In this document: positions 18,213-26,368 of the stretch, in pieces
Position numbering within the stretch: position 1 is the stretch's first letter
Layout: every line of letters starts with the position of its first letter
Assembly (NCBI GenBank): GCA_963730685.1
Contig: CAVSSP010000004.1
Span: 186,001 to 250,000 of the forward strand
Direction: 5' to 3'
Length of the DNA: 64,000 nt
From: Bog-756 sp963730685
GTDB lineage: Bacteria > Actinomycetota > Acidimicrobiia > Acidimicrobiales > RAAP-2
Notes under the pieces: model-generated
Database searches by the model: none
What the model was told of the DNA's origin: nothing
The model's input: the letters and a program-made list of their open reading frames with translations, nothing else
Position numbers and translations under genes: made by a program

Positions 18213-20912
18213 TCATCCGGCCATCTGACGGAGCATGTAGGGGAGGATCCCCCCGTTCCGGTAGTACTCGGCCTCCATCGGTGTGTCGATCCGCAGCCGC
18301 GCCTCGAACTCGACGACCCGCCCTCCGTCCTCGGCCCGGACCGCCACGTTCTTGGGGGTCGTCCCCTCGTTGAGAGGATCGAGCCCGGTGATGGTGAAGA
18401 CCTCGTGCCCGGTGAGGCCCAACGACTCGGCGTTCTGGCCGTCGGCGAACTGGAGGGGCAGGACGCCCATCCCGATCAGGTTGGAGCGGTGGATCCGCTC
18501 GTAGCTCTCGGCGATCGCCGCCCGGATCCCCAACAGTGACGTTCCCTTGGCCGCCCAATCGCGGGACGAGCCCGAGCCGTACTCCTTGCCGGCCAGCACC
18601 ACCAGCGGGACGCCTTCGGCGGCATAGCGCTGGGCCGCCTCGTAGATGGTGGTCTGCTCGCCATCGGGCAGGTGGATGGTGATGCCACCCTCGGTGCCCG
18701 GGGCCAGCTGGTTGCGGAGCCGGACATTGGCGAACGTACCCCGCACCATCACCTCGTGGTTGCCCCGACGAGCCCCGTAGGAGTTGAAGTCGGTGCGCTC
18801 GACCCCCTTGTCGGCCAGGTAGTGACCCGCAGGCGTGGAGGGGCCGATGTTGCCGGCCGGCGAGATGTGGTCGGTGGTGACGCTGTCCCCCAGCTTGGCC
18901 AGGACCCGTGCCCCGGTCACATCGGTGACCGGGGTCGGGTTCATCGACAGCCCTTCGAGGAACGTGGGACGCAGGACATAGGTGGACTCGTGATCCCAGT
19001 GGAAGGTGTCGCCGGTGGCCGTCTCCACGGCCGTCCAGCGCTCGTCGCCGTCGAAGACGGCGGCATAACGCTGACGGAACATCTCCGAGGTGAGTGAGGT
19101 CCGGATGGCTTCGGTGACCTCCTCGGGGCTGGGCCACAGATCGGCCAGCATGACCGGCTCGCCGTCGGAGCCGGTGCCCAACGGCTCGATGGTCAGGTCG
19201 GTGTCCATGGTCCCGGCCAGGGCGTACGCCACGACCAGGGGTGGCGAGGCCAGGTAGTTCATCCGCACGTCGGGATGGATCCGGCCTTCGAAGTTCCGAT
19301 TGCCCGAGAGCACCGACGCCACCGACAGGTCGTGCTCGTGGACCGCCTCGGACACTCCGGGCAGCAACGGGCCCGAGTTGCCGATGCACGTGGTGCACCC
19401 GTACCCCACCAGGTCGAACCCGATGGCGGCCAGCGGCTCGGTCAGTCCGGCCCGGTCGAGGTAGTCCATGACCACCCGGGAGCCGGGGGCCAGGGTGGTC
19501 TTCACCCACGGCTTGGGCTTGAGGCCCCGCGCCACGGCCCGTTGGGCGACCAGCCCGGCGGCCACCATCACCTGGGGGTTGGAGGTGTTGGTGCAGCTCG
19601 TGATGGCCGCCACCACCACCGCCCCGTCCTCGATCTCGGCGGTCGATCCGTCGGCCAGCGACGCACCACCGGAGCGTTGCTGGCGCCCGAGCGCGGTCCG
19701 ATAGGAGTCACCGGCACCGGCCAGCGTGACGAGGTCCTGGGGACGCGCCGGCCCGGCGATGCTCGGGACCACGGTGGACAGGTCGAGTTCGATGGTCTCC
19801 GAGTAGACCGGCTCGACGCCCCCGGCGGTGTGGAACATGCCCTGCTCCTTGGCGTAGGCCTCGACCAGGTCGACGTGGCGGTCGTCCCGGCCGGTGAACC
19901 GGAGGTAGTCGAGCGTGACGTCGTCGATGGGGAAGATGGCGCAGGTCGCCCCGTACTCGGGGGACATGTTCCCGATGGTGGCCCGGTTGGCCAGGGGCAC
20001 CGCCGCGACCCCGGGGCCGTAGAACTCGACGAACTTGCCCACCACGCCGCGCTGGCGCAGGAGGTGGGTGATGGTGAGCACCAGGTCGGTGGCCGTGGTG
20101 CCGGCCGGCTGTTCCCCGGTCAGACGGAAGCCCACCACGGGTGGGACCAGGAGGGACAGCGGCTGGCCCAGCATGGCCGCCTCGGCCTCGATCCCCCCGA
20201 CGCCCCAGCCCAGCACGCCGAGCCCGTTGACCATGGTGGTGTGGGAGTCGGTGCCCACCAGGGTGTCGCAGTAGGCCCGGCCGTCGTCGGTGGCGAACAC
20301 CACGCGGGAGAGGTACTCGAGGTTCACCTGGTGGCAGATGCCGGTGCCGGGGGGCACCACCCGGAACCCGTCGAACGCCTGCTGGGCCCAGCGCAGGAGC
20401 TGGTAGCGCTCGATGTTGCGCTGGTACTCGATGTCCACGTTCAGGTCGTAGGCCTCAGGCCGGCCCGAGGCCTCGGCGATCACGGAATGGTCGATGACCA
20501 GCTCCACCGGGACCAGCGGGTTGACCTTGGCGGGGTCGCCACCGAGTTCGGAGAGGGCGTCGCGCATCGCAGCCAGGTCGACCACGCCGGGCACGCCGGT
20601 GAAGTCCTGCATCAGCACGCGTTCGGGGGTGAGGGCGATCTCCGCCGCGTCCTCCCCGCCCAGGCCGTGGCGTTCGGGGCGGTTGCCCCAGTCGGCCACG
20701 GCCTCGATGTCGGCGGGCCGGATCGCCACCCCGTCCTCGTGACGGAGCAGGTTCTCCAGCACCACTTTGATCGAGTACGGCAGTCGGGCGATGTCGTACC
20801 GGTCGGCCAGGGCGCCGATCCGGTAGATCTCGTAGGTGGAGTCGCCGACCGACAGGCTGCCCCGGGCCCCGAAGGAGTCGGGACCGGAGGCGGGAGTGGG
20901 GGAGAGTGCCAT
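18213..20912 (-). CDS. acnA: Aconitate hydratase (AcnA type)
   Basis: An 899-residue monomeric aconitase, the usual length, converting citrate to isocitrate in the TCA cycle. The [4Fe-4S] ligands are in AAITSCTNTSNP (first Cys) and YGCTTCIGNSGPL (two further Cys); other signatures are DFTGVPGVVDLAAMRD, LVGTDSHTTMVNGLGVLGWG in parts, and GKEYGSGSSRDWAAKG in the C-terminal swivel domain. The longer open frame upstream overlaps the ABC permease and is not used; ATG 20912 begins MALSPTPASGPDSFGARGSL. The gene follows the ABC exporter genes by 47 bases and may be read from them or from its own promoter. Confidence 0.95.
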   Translation of the reverse strand: MALSPTPASGPDSFGARGSLSVGDSTYEIYRIGALADRYDIARLPYSIKVVLENLLRHEDGVAIRPADIEAVADWGNRPERHGLGGEDAAEIALTPERVLMQDFTGVPGVVDLAAMRDALSELGGDPAKVNPLVPVELVIDHSVIAEASGRPEAYDLNVDIEYQRNIERYQLLRWAQQAFDGFRVVPPGTGICHQVNLEYLSRVVFATDDGRAYCDTLVGTDSHTTMVNGLGVLGWGVGGIEAEAAMLGQPLSLLVPPVVGFRLTGEQPAGTTATDLVLTITHLLRQRGVVGKFVEFYGPGVAAVPLANRATIGNMSPEYGATCAIFPIDDVTLDYLRFTGRDDRHVDLVEAYAKEQGMFHTAGGVEPVYSETIELDLSTVVPSIAGPARPQDLVTLAGAGDSYRTALGRQQRSGGASLADGSTAEIEDGAVVVAAITSCTNTSNPQVMVAAGLVAQRAVARGLKPKPWVKTTLAPGSRVVMDYLDRAGLTEPLAAIGFDLVGYGCTTCIGNSGPLLPGVSEAVHEHDLSVASVLSGNRNFEGRIHPDVRMNYLASPPLVVAYALAGTMDTDLTIEPLGTGSDGEPVMLADLWPSPEEVTEAIRTSLTSEMFRQRYAAVFDGDERWTAVETATGDTFHWDHESTYVLRPTFLEGLSMNPTPVTDVTGARVLAKLGDSVTTDHISPAGNIGPSTPAGHYLADKGVERTDFNSYGARRGNHEVMVRGTFANVRLRNQLAPGTEGGITIHLPDGEQTTIYEAAQRYAAEGVPLVVLAGKEYGSGSSRDWAAKGTSLLGIRAAIAESYERIHRSNLIGMGVLPLQFADGQNAESLGLTGHEVFTITGLDPLNEGTTPKNVAVRAEDGGRVVEFEARLRIDTPMEAEYYRNGGILPYMLRQMAG

Positions 20913-20959
20913 GACCCCATTCTGCTCCGCTGCGGCCCGGACGGCGAGCCGGGCCCGGC

Positions 20960-21784
20960 TCAGGTGCGGGTGCGGTACCGGTGCACGGCCAGGGGGACCA
21001 GCACGATCAGCAGCCCGACCGTCCACAGCAACGTCTGGATGACCCAGGTCGCCGTCGGCCCACCGACCATGAGCGCCCGACAGGCGGTGACGGTCACGCT
21101 GACCGGCTGGTAGGTGGCGAACCCCTGGAGCCACCCCGGCATCGACGACACGGATACGAAGGCCGACGAGACGAAGGTGAGGGGGAAGAGGATGGGGAAC
21201 GACATGATCTGGGCCGTCTCGCTGTTGGGGGCGGACAGGCCGATGACGGCAAATCCCCAGGACAGGGCATAGGCGAACAAGAGGATCAACCCGATCCCGG
21301 CCAGGTAGGCGGCGACGCCCGTGGTCGGCCGGAACCCGACCAGGAACCCCACGACGGTGATGATGATGACCACGAACACGTTGCGGACGAGATCGGCCGT
21401 CGTGCGGCCGGTGAGGACGGCGCCCCGGGACATGGGGAGGGCACGGAAGCGCTCGATGAGCCCCTTTTGGAGGTCCTCGGCCAGCCCGATGCTGGTGCTC
21501 ACCGCCCCGAAGGCCACCGTCTGGACGAAGATGCCCGGCATCAGGTAGTTGACGTACTCCGCCTCGGAGGTATGGATGGCACCGCCGAAGACATACCGGA
21601 ACAGCAGCACGAACATGATGGGCTGCACCGTCGAGAAGAACAGCGCCTCGGGGATGCGGGTGACGGCCAGGAGATTCCGCCGGGTGAGCGTCAGCGTGTC
21701 CGAGACGGCCCACTTGGCCCGGCTGGCGAGCCCGGTCGAGTGCGGTGCACCCGACACGGTCGGTTCGGCGATGGCGGTGGTCAC
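20960..21784 (-). CDS. ABC-2 type exporter permease (DrrB-like)
   Basis: A 274-residue permease with about six membrane segments. Typical DrrB/ABC-2 signatures are FFSTVQPIMFVLLFRYVFGG near residue 49, NYLMPGIFVQTVAFG near 79, LPMSRGAVLTGRTTADLVRN near 115 and FVSSAFVSVSSMPGWLQGFA near 205. With the ATPase it would form a homodimeric exporter for lipids or drugs. The GTG start overlaps the ATPase stop (GTGA), so the two are translationally coupled. Confidence 0.9.
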   Translation of the reverse strand: MTTAIAEPTVSGAPHSTGLASRAKWAVSDTLTLTRRNLLAVTRIPEALFFSTVQPIMFVLLFRYVFGGAIHTSEAEYVNYLMPGIFVQTVAFGAVSTSIGLAEDLQKGLIERFRALPMSRGAVLTGRTTADLVRNVFVVIIITVVGFLVGFRPTTGVAAYLAGIGLILLFAYALSWGFAVIGLSAPNSETAQIMSFPILFPLTFVSSAFVSVSSMPGWLQGFATYQPVSVTVTACRALMVGGPTATWVIQTLLWTVGLLIVLVPLAVHRYRTRT

Positions 21785-22839
21785 GAGAGCTCTCCTGTCA
21801 CGATGGGCATGGCACGCTCGGCCCGGCGCATCCGCCGGCGACCCCGGCCGCCCCCGGCGTCGTCGGACTCCTCGGGACCGTCGGACTCTTCGAACCCCTC
21901 GGTGCGGTGGCCGGTCAACGAGAGGAACACGTCATCGAGGCTCGGCTCCCGCAACCGGAACGTGGCGGGGGTGATGGCTTCGGCGTCGAGCGACCGGAGC
22001 GCCCGCATGGCGGCCTGCGGGCCGTTGTCCACCGTGACCTCCACCACCGTGCCGTTCACCAGTGCCGCATGAGGCCCGAGGGCGTCCAGGACCGTGCCGG
22101 TACGGCGGGCGTCCTCGATGGTCGACAGCCCGACTTCGAGCACCGTCGCACCCAGGTCGGCCTTCATCGACGTCGGGGTTCCCTCGGCGATGACCCGTCC
22201 GTGGTCGATGACGGCAAGGGTGCTGGCCAGTCGGTCCGCCTCCTCGAGGTACTGCGTGGTGAGCAGGACGGTGGTGCCGCTCCCGACCAGGCTCTCGATG
22301 ACCTCCCACAGGTCGTTGCGGCTCTGGGGGTCGAGCCCGGTGGTGGGCTCGTCCAGAAACAAGACGGTGGGCCGGGCCACCAGGGCGGCAGCCAGGTCCA
22401 GACGCCGGCGCATGCCCCCCGAGTACGTCTTGAGTGGCCGGTCACCGGCATCGGCCAGGTTGAACTGGCTGAGCAGGTCGCTGGCCCGGCCGGTGACGAA
22501 GGAGCGGTCGAGATGGTTGAGGTTGCCCACCATGACGAGGTTCTCCCGCCCGGTGAGGTTCTCGTCGACGGCGGCGTACTGGCCGGCCAGGCCGATCAGG
22601 CTGCGGACGAGGCCGGCCTCTTTCTGCACGTCGTGGCCCAGGACGCGGGCAGCGCCACCGTCGGGCCGCAGGATGGTGGTCAGGACCCGGACCGCGGTGG
22701 TCTTCCCCGAGCCGTTCGGACCCAGGAGGCCGAAGACCGTACCCTCCTCGACGGTGAAACTGACGCCGTCGAGGGCGCGGACCTCACGCTTGCCCCGGAA
22801 GGTCTTCTTCAGCTGGTCGGCTTCGATGGCGAGGGGCAT
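21781..22839 (-). CDS. ABC exporter ATPase (DrrA-like)
   Basis: A 352-residue ATPase of the daunorubicin-resistance (DrrA) family. Walker A GPNGSGKTT is near residue 40, the Q-loop in LAGQYAAVDENLTG, the signature TYSGGMRRRLDL near 140, Walker B VLFLDEPTTGLDP and the switch His in LLTTQYLEEAD (a Gln replaces the usual His, as often in DrrA). A DrrA-type C-terminal domain follows, ending in an acidic then very basic tail (EESDDAGGGRGRRRMRR). ATG 22839 has AGGATCT upstream. First gene of the ATPase-permease pair, divergent from the peroxiredoxin at 23041. Confidence 0.92.
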   Translation of the reverse strand: MPLAIEADQLKKTFRGKREVRALDGVSFTVEEGTVFGLLGPNGSGKTTAVRVLTTILRPDGGAARVLGHDVQKEAGLVRSLIGLAGQYAAVDENLTGRENLVMVGNLNHLDRSFVTGRASDLLSQFNLADAGDRPLKTYSGGMRRRLDLAAALVARPTVLFLDEPTTGLDPQSRNDLWEVIESLVGSGTTVLLTTQYLEEADRLASTLAVIDHGRVIAEGTPTSMKADLGATVLEVGLSTIEDARRTGTVLDALGPHAALVNGTVVEVTVDNGPQAAMRALRSLDAEAITPATFRLREPSLDDVFLSLTGHRTEGFEESDGPEESDDAGGGRGRRRMRRAERAMPIVTGELS

Positions 22840-23040
22840 GGGGGAGATCCTGTCTGGTGGGTGGGCGCCGGCCGACGTGCGAGGACGCGGGCGGGAGCGG
22901 GCCGTACGGGGCGGCGGGGAGTGGGGGACGGGGCGCTTCTGGACCCCCGGGCTCCTGGAGGCGCATCTTAGGACGTGGCGGGCGACCGGCGACCACGTGC
23001 GGGAGGGGCGCGACGGCCATGGCTTGGATAGCCTCGGCCC

Positions 23041-23502
23041 ATGGAAAAAGGCGACCAGGTCCAGGACTTCGAGCTCCCCGACGAGGACGGCACCCCGAGG
23101 AGGCTCAGCGACCTCGCCGCCAACGGGCCGGTGGTCCTGTTCTTCTACCCGGCGGCGATGACACCGGGCTGCACCGCCGAGAGCTGCCACTTCCGGGACC
23201 TGCAGGCGGAGTTCGACGCCGTGGGCGCCCAGAGGGTGGGCATCAGCGCCGACCAGGTCGACAAGCAGAAGAAGTTCTCCGACAAGCACGCCTTCGACTT
23301 CCCGCTGCTGTCGGACCCCGACGGGGCCGTGGCCACCCAGTTCGGGGTTCGCCGCCGGTTCACCCTCCTCACCCCCACCAAGCGGGCCACCTTCGTGATC
23401 GGACCGGACCTCAAGGTGATCGAGGTCATCCAGAGCGAGGTGCGTATGAACGTGCACGCCGACCGGGCCCTCGAGGCGCTGAAGTCCTACTCGCCGAGCT
23501 GA
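23041..23502 (+). CDS. Peroxiredoxin, Bcp/PrxQ-like (second copy)
   Basis: A 153-residue thioredoxin-fold peroxidase. The peroxidatic and likely resolving cysteines are in MTPGCTAESCHF (near residue 44), five apart, then HAFDFPLLSDPDG and ATFVIGPDLKVIEV. It is only moderately like the paralogue at 14457, so substrate or reductant may differ. It starts at ATG 23041 and is divergent from the DrrA-like ATPase. The repeat-protein gene follows about 110 bases on. Confidence 0.9.
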   Translation: MEKGDQVQDFELPDEDGTPRRLSDLAANGPVVLFFYPAAMTPGCTAESCHFRDLQAEFDAVGAQRVGISADQVDKQKKFSDKHAFDFPLLSDPDGAVATQFGVRRRFTLLTPTKRATFVIGPDLKVIEVIQSEVRMNVHADRALEALKSYSPS

Positions 23503-23611
23503 GCCTTCGCCGGCCTCGACCCCTCCCCTCGGGGTGGTGCACCGTCCCCGTCCGGCCGACGTGGCGATGGGAAGCTGTCTCCATGGATGCACGGCCGTCG
23601 ACCCGGCCCGC

Positions 23612-24124
23612 ATGAGCCCGGTGCCGGGTTCCGCCCGCATCGAGCAGCTGGCCCAGGCCGTGGCTGAACGCGTCGTCACCATCGTGATGGACGCCATCGA
23701 CATCGACGCCCTCCTGGAGCGTGTCGACGTCGACGCCCTCATCTCCCGCGTCGACGTCGATGGCGTGGTGGGACGGGTCGACGTGGACGGCCTCATCGAC
23801 CGCGTGGACGTGGAGAAGATCATCGACCGTGTGGACGTGGAGAAGATCATCGAGCGGGTCGACGTGAAGAAGATCATCGAGCGGGTCGACATCGACGCCC
23901 TGGTGGAGCAGACCGAGCTCGGGACCATCATCGCCAGGTCGACGACCGGCATCGCCTCGGAGGTCCTCGATGTGGTCAGGGCCCAGGGGGTCGGCCTCGA
24001 CGATTTCTTCGCCCGCTGGGTGAACCGGATCCTCCGCCGTCCGCAGCAGTCCGTCCCCTTGGGCCCGCCGTCCCTGGTGGCCCCGCCGCCGGCCGCCCCC
24101 GAGCTGACCGTGGGCGGCGGCTGA
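23612..24124 (+). CDS. Nonapeptide-repeat protein, partner of RDD membrane protein
   Basis: A ~170-residue protein of unknown function. Residues ~30-110 are about eight consecutive nine-residue repeats with consensus R-V-D-V-D-x-L-I-x (RVDVDALIS, RVDVDGVVG, RVDVDGLID, RVDVEKIID, RVDVEKIIE, RVDVKKIIE, RVDIDALVE). Hydrophobic residues fall at repeat positions 2, 4, 7 and 8, suggesting a regular solenoid or amphipathic rod with charged faces. After the repeats comes a conserved-looking segment (RSTTGIASEVLDVVRAQG) and a Pro-rich tail. The frame starts at 23534, but the ATG at 23612 gives a cleaner N-terminus. The stop overlaps the ATG of the RDD gene (TGATG), so the two products are probably made together and may interact. 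I recall similar repeat proteins joined or adjacent to RDD domains in actinobacteria. Confidence 0.75.
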   Translation: MSPVPGSARIEQLAQAVAERVVTIVMDAIDIDALLERVDVDALISRVDVDGVVGRVDVDGLIDRVDVEKIIDRVDVEKIIERVDVKKIIERVDIDALVEQTELGTIIARSTTGIASEVLDVVRAQGVGLDDFFARWVNRILRRPQQSVPLGPPSLVAPPPAAPELTVGGG

Positions 24125-24645
24125 TGGCCACCGACACGATCGTGCCACCGATCGAGGGTCGCCAGGGCCACTACGCCGGGGCGGTGAGCCGACTGGCCGC
24201 CTTCGCCGCCGACGTCGGTGCCTCGTGGGGTCTGTTCACGCTGGGCGCGGCTGCCCTCGACTTCTCCATCCAGCTGGTGACCGGGGGGCAGTTCTCGCTG
24301 ACCAAGCACCAGATCGTCACCCTGGTCGCCGTCGTCGTCTGGGAGTTCGTGTACTTCGCCTACCAGTGGGCACTGAGCGGCAAGACCATCGGCATGGCGG
24401 TGCTGGGCATCCGGGTGGTGAGGGCGGACGGTACGCCGATCGGTTGGCGCCAGGCCGTCGTCCGCACGCTGGCCCTCCCCCTCAGCTTCCTCATCCTCGG
24501 CCTCGGATTCCTCGGCATCCTCACCAACCGCGACCGGCACACGCTGCACGACCGGATCGCCGGGACGGCGGTCGTCTACTCGTGGGACGCCCGGGCCGCC
24601 CGCCTCCGGTGGTTGGCCAAACAGGAGCCCACCACGCCGGCCTGA
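24124..24645 (+). CDS. RDD-family membrane protein
   Basis: A 173-residue integral membrane protein with an RDD domain. The family motifs are seen in AVSRLAAFAADVG (R..AF..D, residues ~17-29), GKTIGMAVLGIRVVRADG (G.T.G....G..V) near 85 and NRDRHTLHDRIAGTAVV (RDRHTLHDR.AGT) near 140. There are about four membrane segments. Function is unknown; some RDD proteins are linked to ion transport or stress. The start overlaps the stop of the nonapeptide-repeat gene. The AlkB gene follows after 17 bases on the same strand. Confidence 0.85.
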   Translation: MATDTIVPPIEGRQGHYAGAVSRLAAFAADVGASWGLFTLGAAALDFSIQLVTGGQFSLTKHQIVTLVAVVVWEFVYFAYQWALSGKTIGMAVLGIRVVRADGTPIGWRQAVVRTLALPLSFLILGLGFLGILTNRDRHTLHDRIAGTAVVYSWDARAARLRWLAKQEPTTPA

Positions 24646-24662
24646 GGTGCGATGCTGGCATC

Positions 24663-25451
24663 GTGGCCGGCCCCACCCGACTCTTCCCACGTGCGCCGGT
24701 GTCGGTGGTGCCCGGTGCCGTCCACCTCCCCGGGTGGCTCGACGTCGACGGCCAACGTGCTCTCCTCGGCCGGTGTCGGCGGTGGATCGCCGCCTGCGGG
24801 GGGACGAGGTCCCCGCGCATGCCATGCGGTGGGGTGATGTCGGTGGAGATCGCCTGCCTCGGATGGCACTGGTCCCCCTACCGCTACTCACGCACCGTCG
24901 ACGACGACGACGGTCGACCCGTGGTGCCGTTCCCGGCCGGGCTCACCGAACTGAGCGTCCGCGCCGTGGCCGACGCCTCGGCCGTCGACCCGGCCGTCGA
25001 CCCGGCCGTCGACCCGGCCGTCGACCCGGCGTTGTCGGGGGGATATCGGGCCGGTCCGGCCGTCGCCGGCTCCGGGGAGGTCGTCGGGTACCGGCCCGAC
25101 GTGGCCCTGATCAACTGGTACGGGCCGGGAGCCAGGATGGGCATGCACGCCGATCGCGACGAGCGGTGCGATGCTCCGGTGGTGTCCTTGAACCTCGGTG
25201 ATTCCGCAGTGTTCCGCTTCGGCAACGTGGAGGACCGGCGGCGCCCATGGACCGACGTGCTGCTCGAGTCCGGCGACCTCTTCGTCTTCGGGGGGCCGGC
25301 CCGGTGGGCGTTCCACGGCGTGCCCAAGGTGCTGGCGGGGACCGCTGATCCGGTGATCGGGATCCGGCAGGGTCGGATCAACCTCACCGTGCGCCAGTCC
25401 GGGCTGCCCGATCTCGTCGCTCCCCACCGGCCCGGGCCACCGAGGGACTAG
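24663..25451 (+). CDS. AlkB-like 2-oxoglutarate/Fe(II)-dependent dioxygenase
   Basis: A 262-residue AlkB-family enzyme, which removes alkyl lesions from DNA or RNA by oxidation. The iron and 2-oxoglutarate motifs are clear: INWYGPGARMGMHADRDE (His and Asp of HxD, residues ~150-168), the distal His in WAFHGVPKV near 219 and RINLTVR near 240 for 2-oxoglutarate. GTG 24663 gives a start 17 bases after the RDD gene. Residues ~106-122 are a (VDPA)n run encoded by four perfect 12-base repeats (24981-25028), an insert in a loop. Its stop shares the tetranucleotide CTAG with the convergent TetR gene. Confidence 0.87.
   Translation: MAGPTRLFPRAPVSVVPGAVHLPGWLDVDGQRALLGRCRRWIAACGGTRSPRMPCGGVMSVEIACLGWHWSPYRYSRTVDDDDGRPVVPFPAGLTELSVRAVADASAVDPAVDPAVDPAVDPALSGGYRAGPAVAGSGEVVGYRPDVALINWYGPGARMGMHADRDERCDAPVVSLNLGDSAVFRFGNVEDRRRPWTDVLLESGDLFVFGGPARWAFHGVPKVLAGTADPVIGIRQGRINLTVRQSGLPDLVAPHRPGPPRD
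24981..25028 (+). repeat. Four perfect 12-bp tandem repeats inside alkB-like gene
   Basis: GCCGTCGACCCG occurs four times head to tail, encoding (AVDP)4. As the unit is a multiple of three, copy-number changes would alter loop length without shifting the frame. Confidence 0.95.
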
Positions 25452-26047
25452 GACTCGAGGCTGTCGACCATCCTCGCCACCAGCCCGGCGAGGCGCTGCC
25501 GTTCGCCCGCCGAGCGCGAGGCGCCGGCGGTACCCAGCGCCAGCCCGGCCGCCGATGCCGCCCCCACCACCAGCGGGGCCAGGTCGCCGGCGGCCTCCTT
25601 CCCGAGCAGCGCCGTCAGCGAGTCGGTGACGACGCCGAGGAGATAGTCGGCCTCGAGCTGCCTCCACCGTTCCCATCCCAGGGCGGCTGGGGCCTCCAGC
25701 ACCGCCACCCGGAGGTACCGGGGGTCACGGCAGGCGGCGAGGAACAAGTCGATACCGATGCCGAGCCGGGCCCGGGGGTCGTCCGTCCCTCGGAGACCGG
25801 CCTGCAGGCGTTCGGAGAAGTGATCCTCGAGGGACAAGAATGCCGCTTCGAAAAGCTCGGATTTGTCCTTGAAGTGGTGGTAGACCGCACCCTTGGTGAG
25901 ACCGACCGCCTCGACGATCCGGTCGATGCTGGCCCTGGCGAACCCCTCTTCGGCGAACTGGGCGACGGCGGCCTCCAGGATCCGCTGGCGGGTGAGCGCG
26001 GCGTTCCGGGTCTTGGGCTCCTGGACCGCGGTCTTCTTCGGTGGCAT
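25448..26047 (-). CDS. TetR-family transcriptional regulator
   Basis: A 199-residue repressor. The N-terminal helix-turn-helix is classical: RQRILEAAVAQFAEEGFARASIDRIVEAVGLTKGAVYHHF, seen here as consecutive parts over residues ~20-60, with GLTKGAVYHHFKDKSELFEAAF the recognition region. The C-terminal ligand domain is not assignable to a ligand. ATG 26047 follows a promoter region with an inverted repeat (CGAAT-GTT-ATTCG, 26080-26092) that may be its own operator. It converges on alkB; the neighbouring upstream element is tRNA-Arg on the same strand. Its target genes are unknown. Confidence 0.88.
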   Translation of the reverse strand: MPPKKTAVQEPKTRNAALTRQRILEAAVAQFAEEGFARASIDRIVEAVGLTKGAVYHHFKDKSELFEAAFLSLEDHFSERLQAGLRGTDDPRARLGIGIDLFLAACRDPRYLRVAVLEAPAALGWERWRQLEADYLLGVVTDSLTALLGKEAAGDLAPLVVGAASAAGLALGTAGASRSAGERQRLAGLVARMVDSLES

Positions 26048-26079
26048 GACGCGATGCTACCCCCGTTTCACATACCAAA

Positions 26080-26092
26080 CGAATGTTATTCG
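26080..26092 (-). promoter_or_regulatory. Candidate TetR operator palindrome
   Basis: CGAAT-GTT-ATTCG, a perfect 5-bp inverted repeat with 3-base centre, 33 bp upstream of the TetR start in a locally AT-rich patch. The position suits autorepression; the palindrome is short, so this is tentative. Confidence 0.4.
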
Positions 26093-26154
26093 CAGGATCA
26101 GAAGGCGGGTCGTTCGCACCGGGGCCACCACGTCGCCGGTGCCCCCGGCAAACG

Positions 26155-26226
26155 TGCCCCCGGCAGGACTCGAACCTGCGCCACCGGCTCCGGAGGCCGG
26201 TGCTCTATCCGCTGAGCTACGGGGGC
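26155..26226 (-). tRNA. tRNA-Arg (anticodon CCG)
   Basis: Read on the minus strand the sequence folds into a cloverleaf: acceptor GCCCCCG / CGGGGGC, D-arm GCTC-AGCGGATA-GAGC, anticodon arm CCGGC-CTCCGGA-GCCGG with anticodon CCG (codon CGG), a short variable loop TGGC, T-arm GCAGG-TTCGAGT-CCTGC and discriminator A. The 3' CCA is not encoded. The gene is divergent from argS, whose product charges it. A 12-base copy of its 3' end (26139-26150) sits just downstream. Confidence 0.95.
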
Positions 26227-26250
26227 GTCTTTCGGGGATTCCGGCGACTC

Positions 26251-26277
26251 CAGCCGGGCATTCCCGATGCCGGGCTG
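26251..26277. other. Inverted repeat between tRNA-Arg and argS
   Basis: CAGCCGGGCAT (26251-26261) and ATGCCGGGCTG (26267-26277) pair at 10 of 11 positions around a 5-base loop TCCCG. It lies in the leader of the tRNA transcript; TACAGT on the minus strand at 26281-26286 is a plausible -10 for the tRNA. Confidence 0.5.
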
Positions 26278-26368
26278 CCAACTGTAGTGCGACCGGTCCC
26301 CGCCGGACTCCCGCCGGACTCCCGGCACAGACCGGTCACCTCCACCGACGGCGTATCCTCGCTGCAGT

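Noticed and set aside
23700..23920. Repeated DNA in the nonapeptide gene as a CRISPR array
   Set aside because: The repeats are 27 bases, contiguous, coding, and differ at synonymous sites; there are no spacers and no cas genes.
26139..26165. Direct repeat of the tRNA-Arg 3' end as an attachment site
   Set aside because: The two 12-base copies are only three bases apart and no integrase or island lies between or beside them; a small local duplication is simpler.
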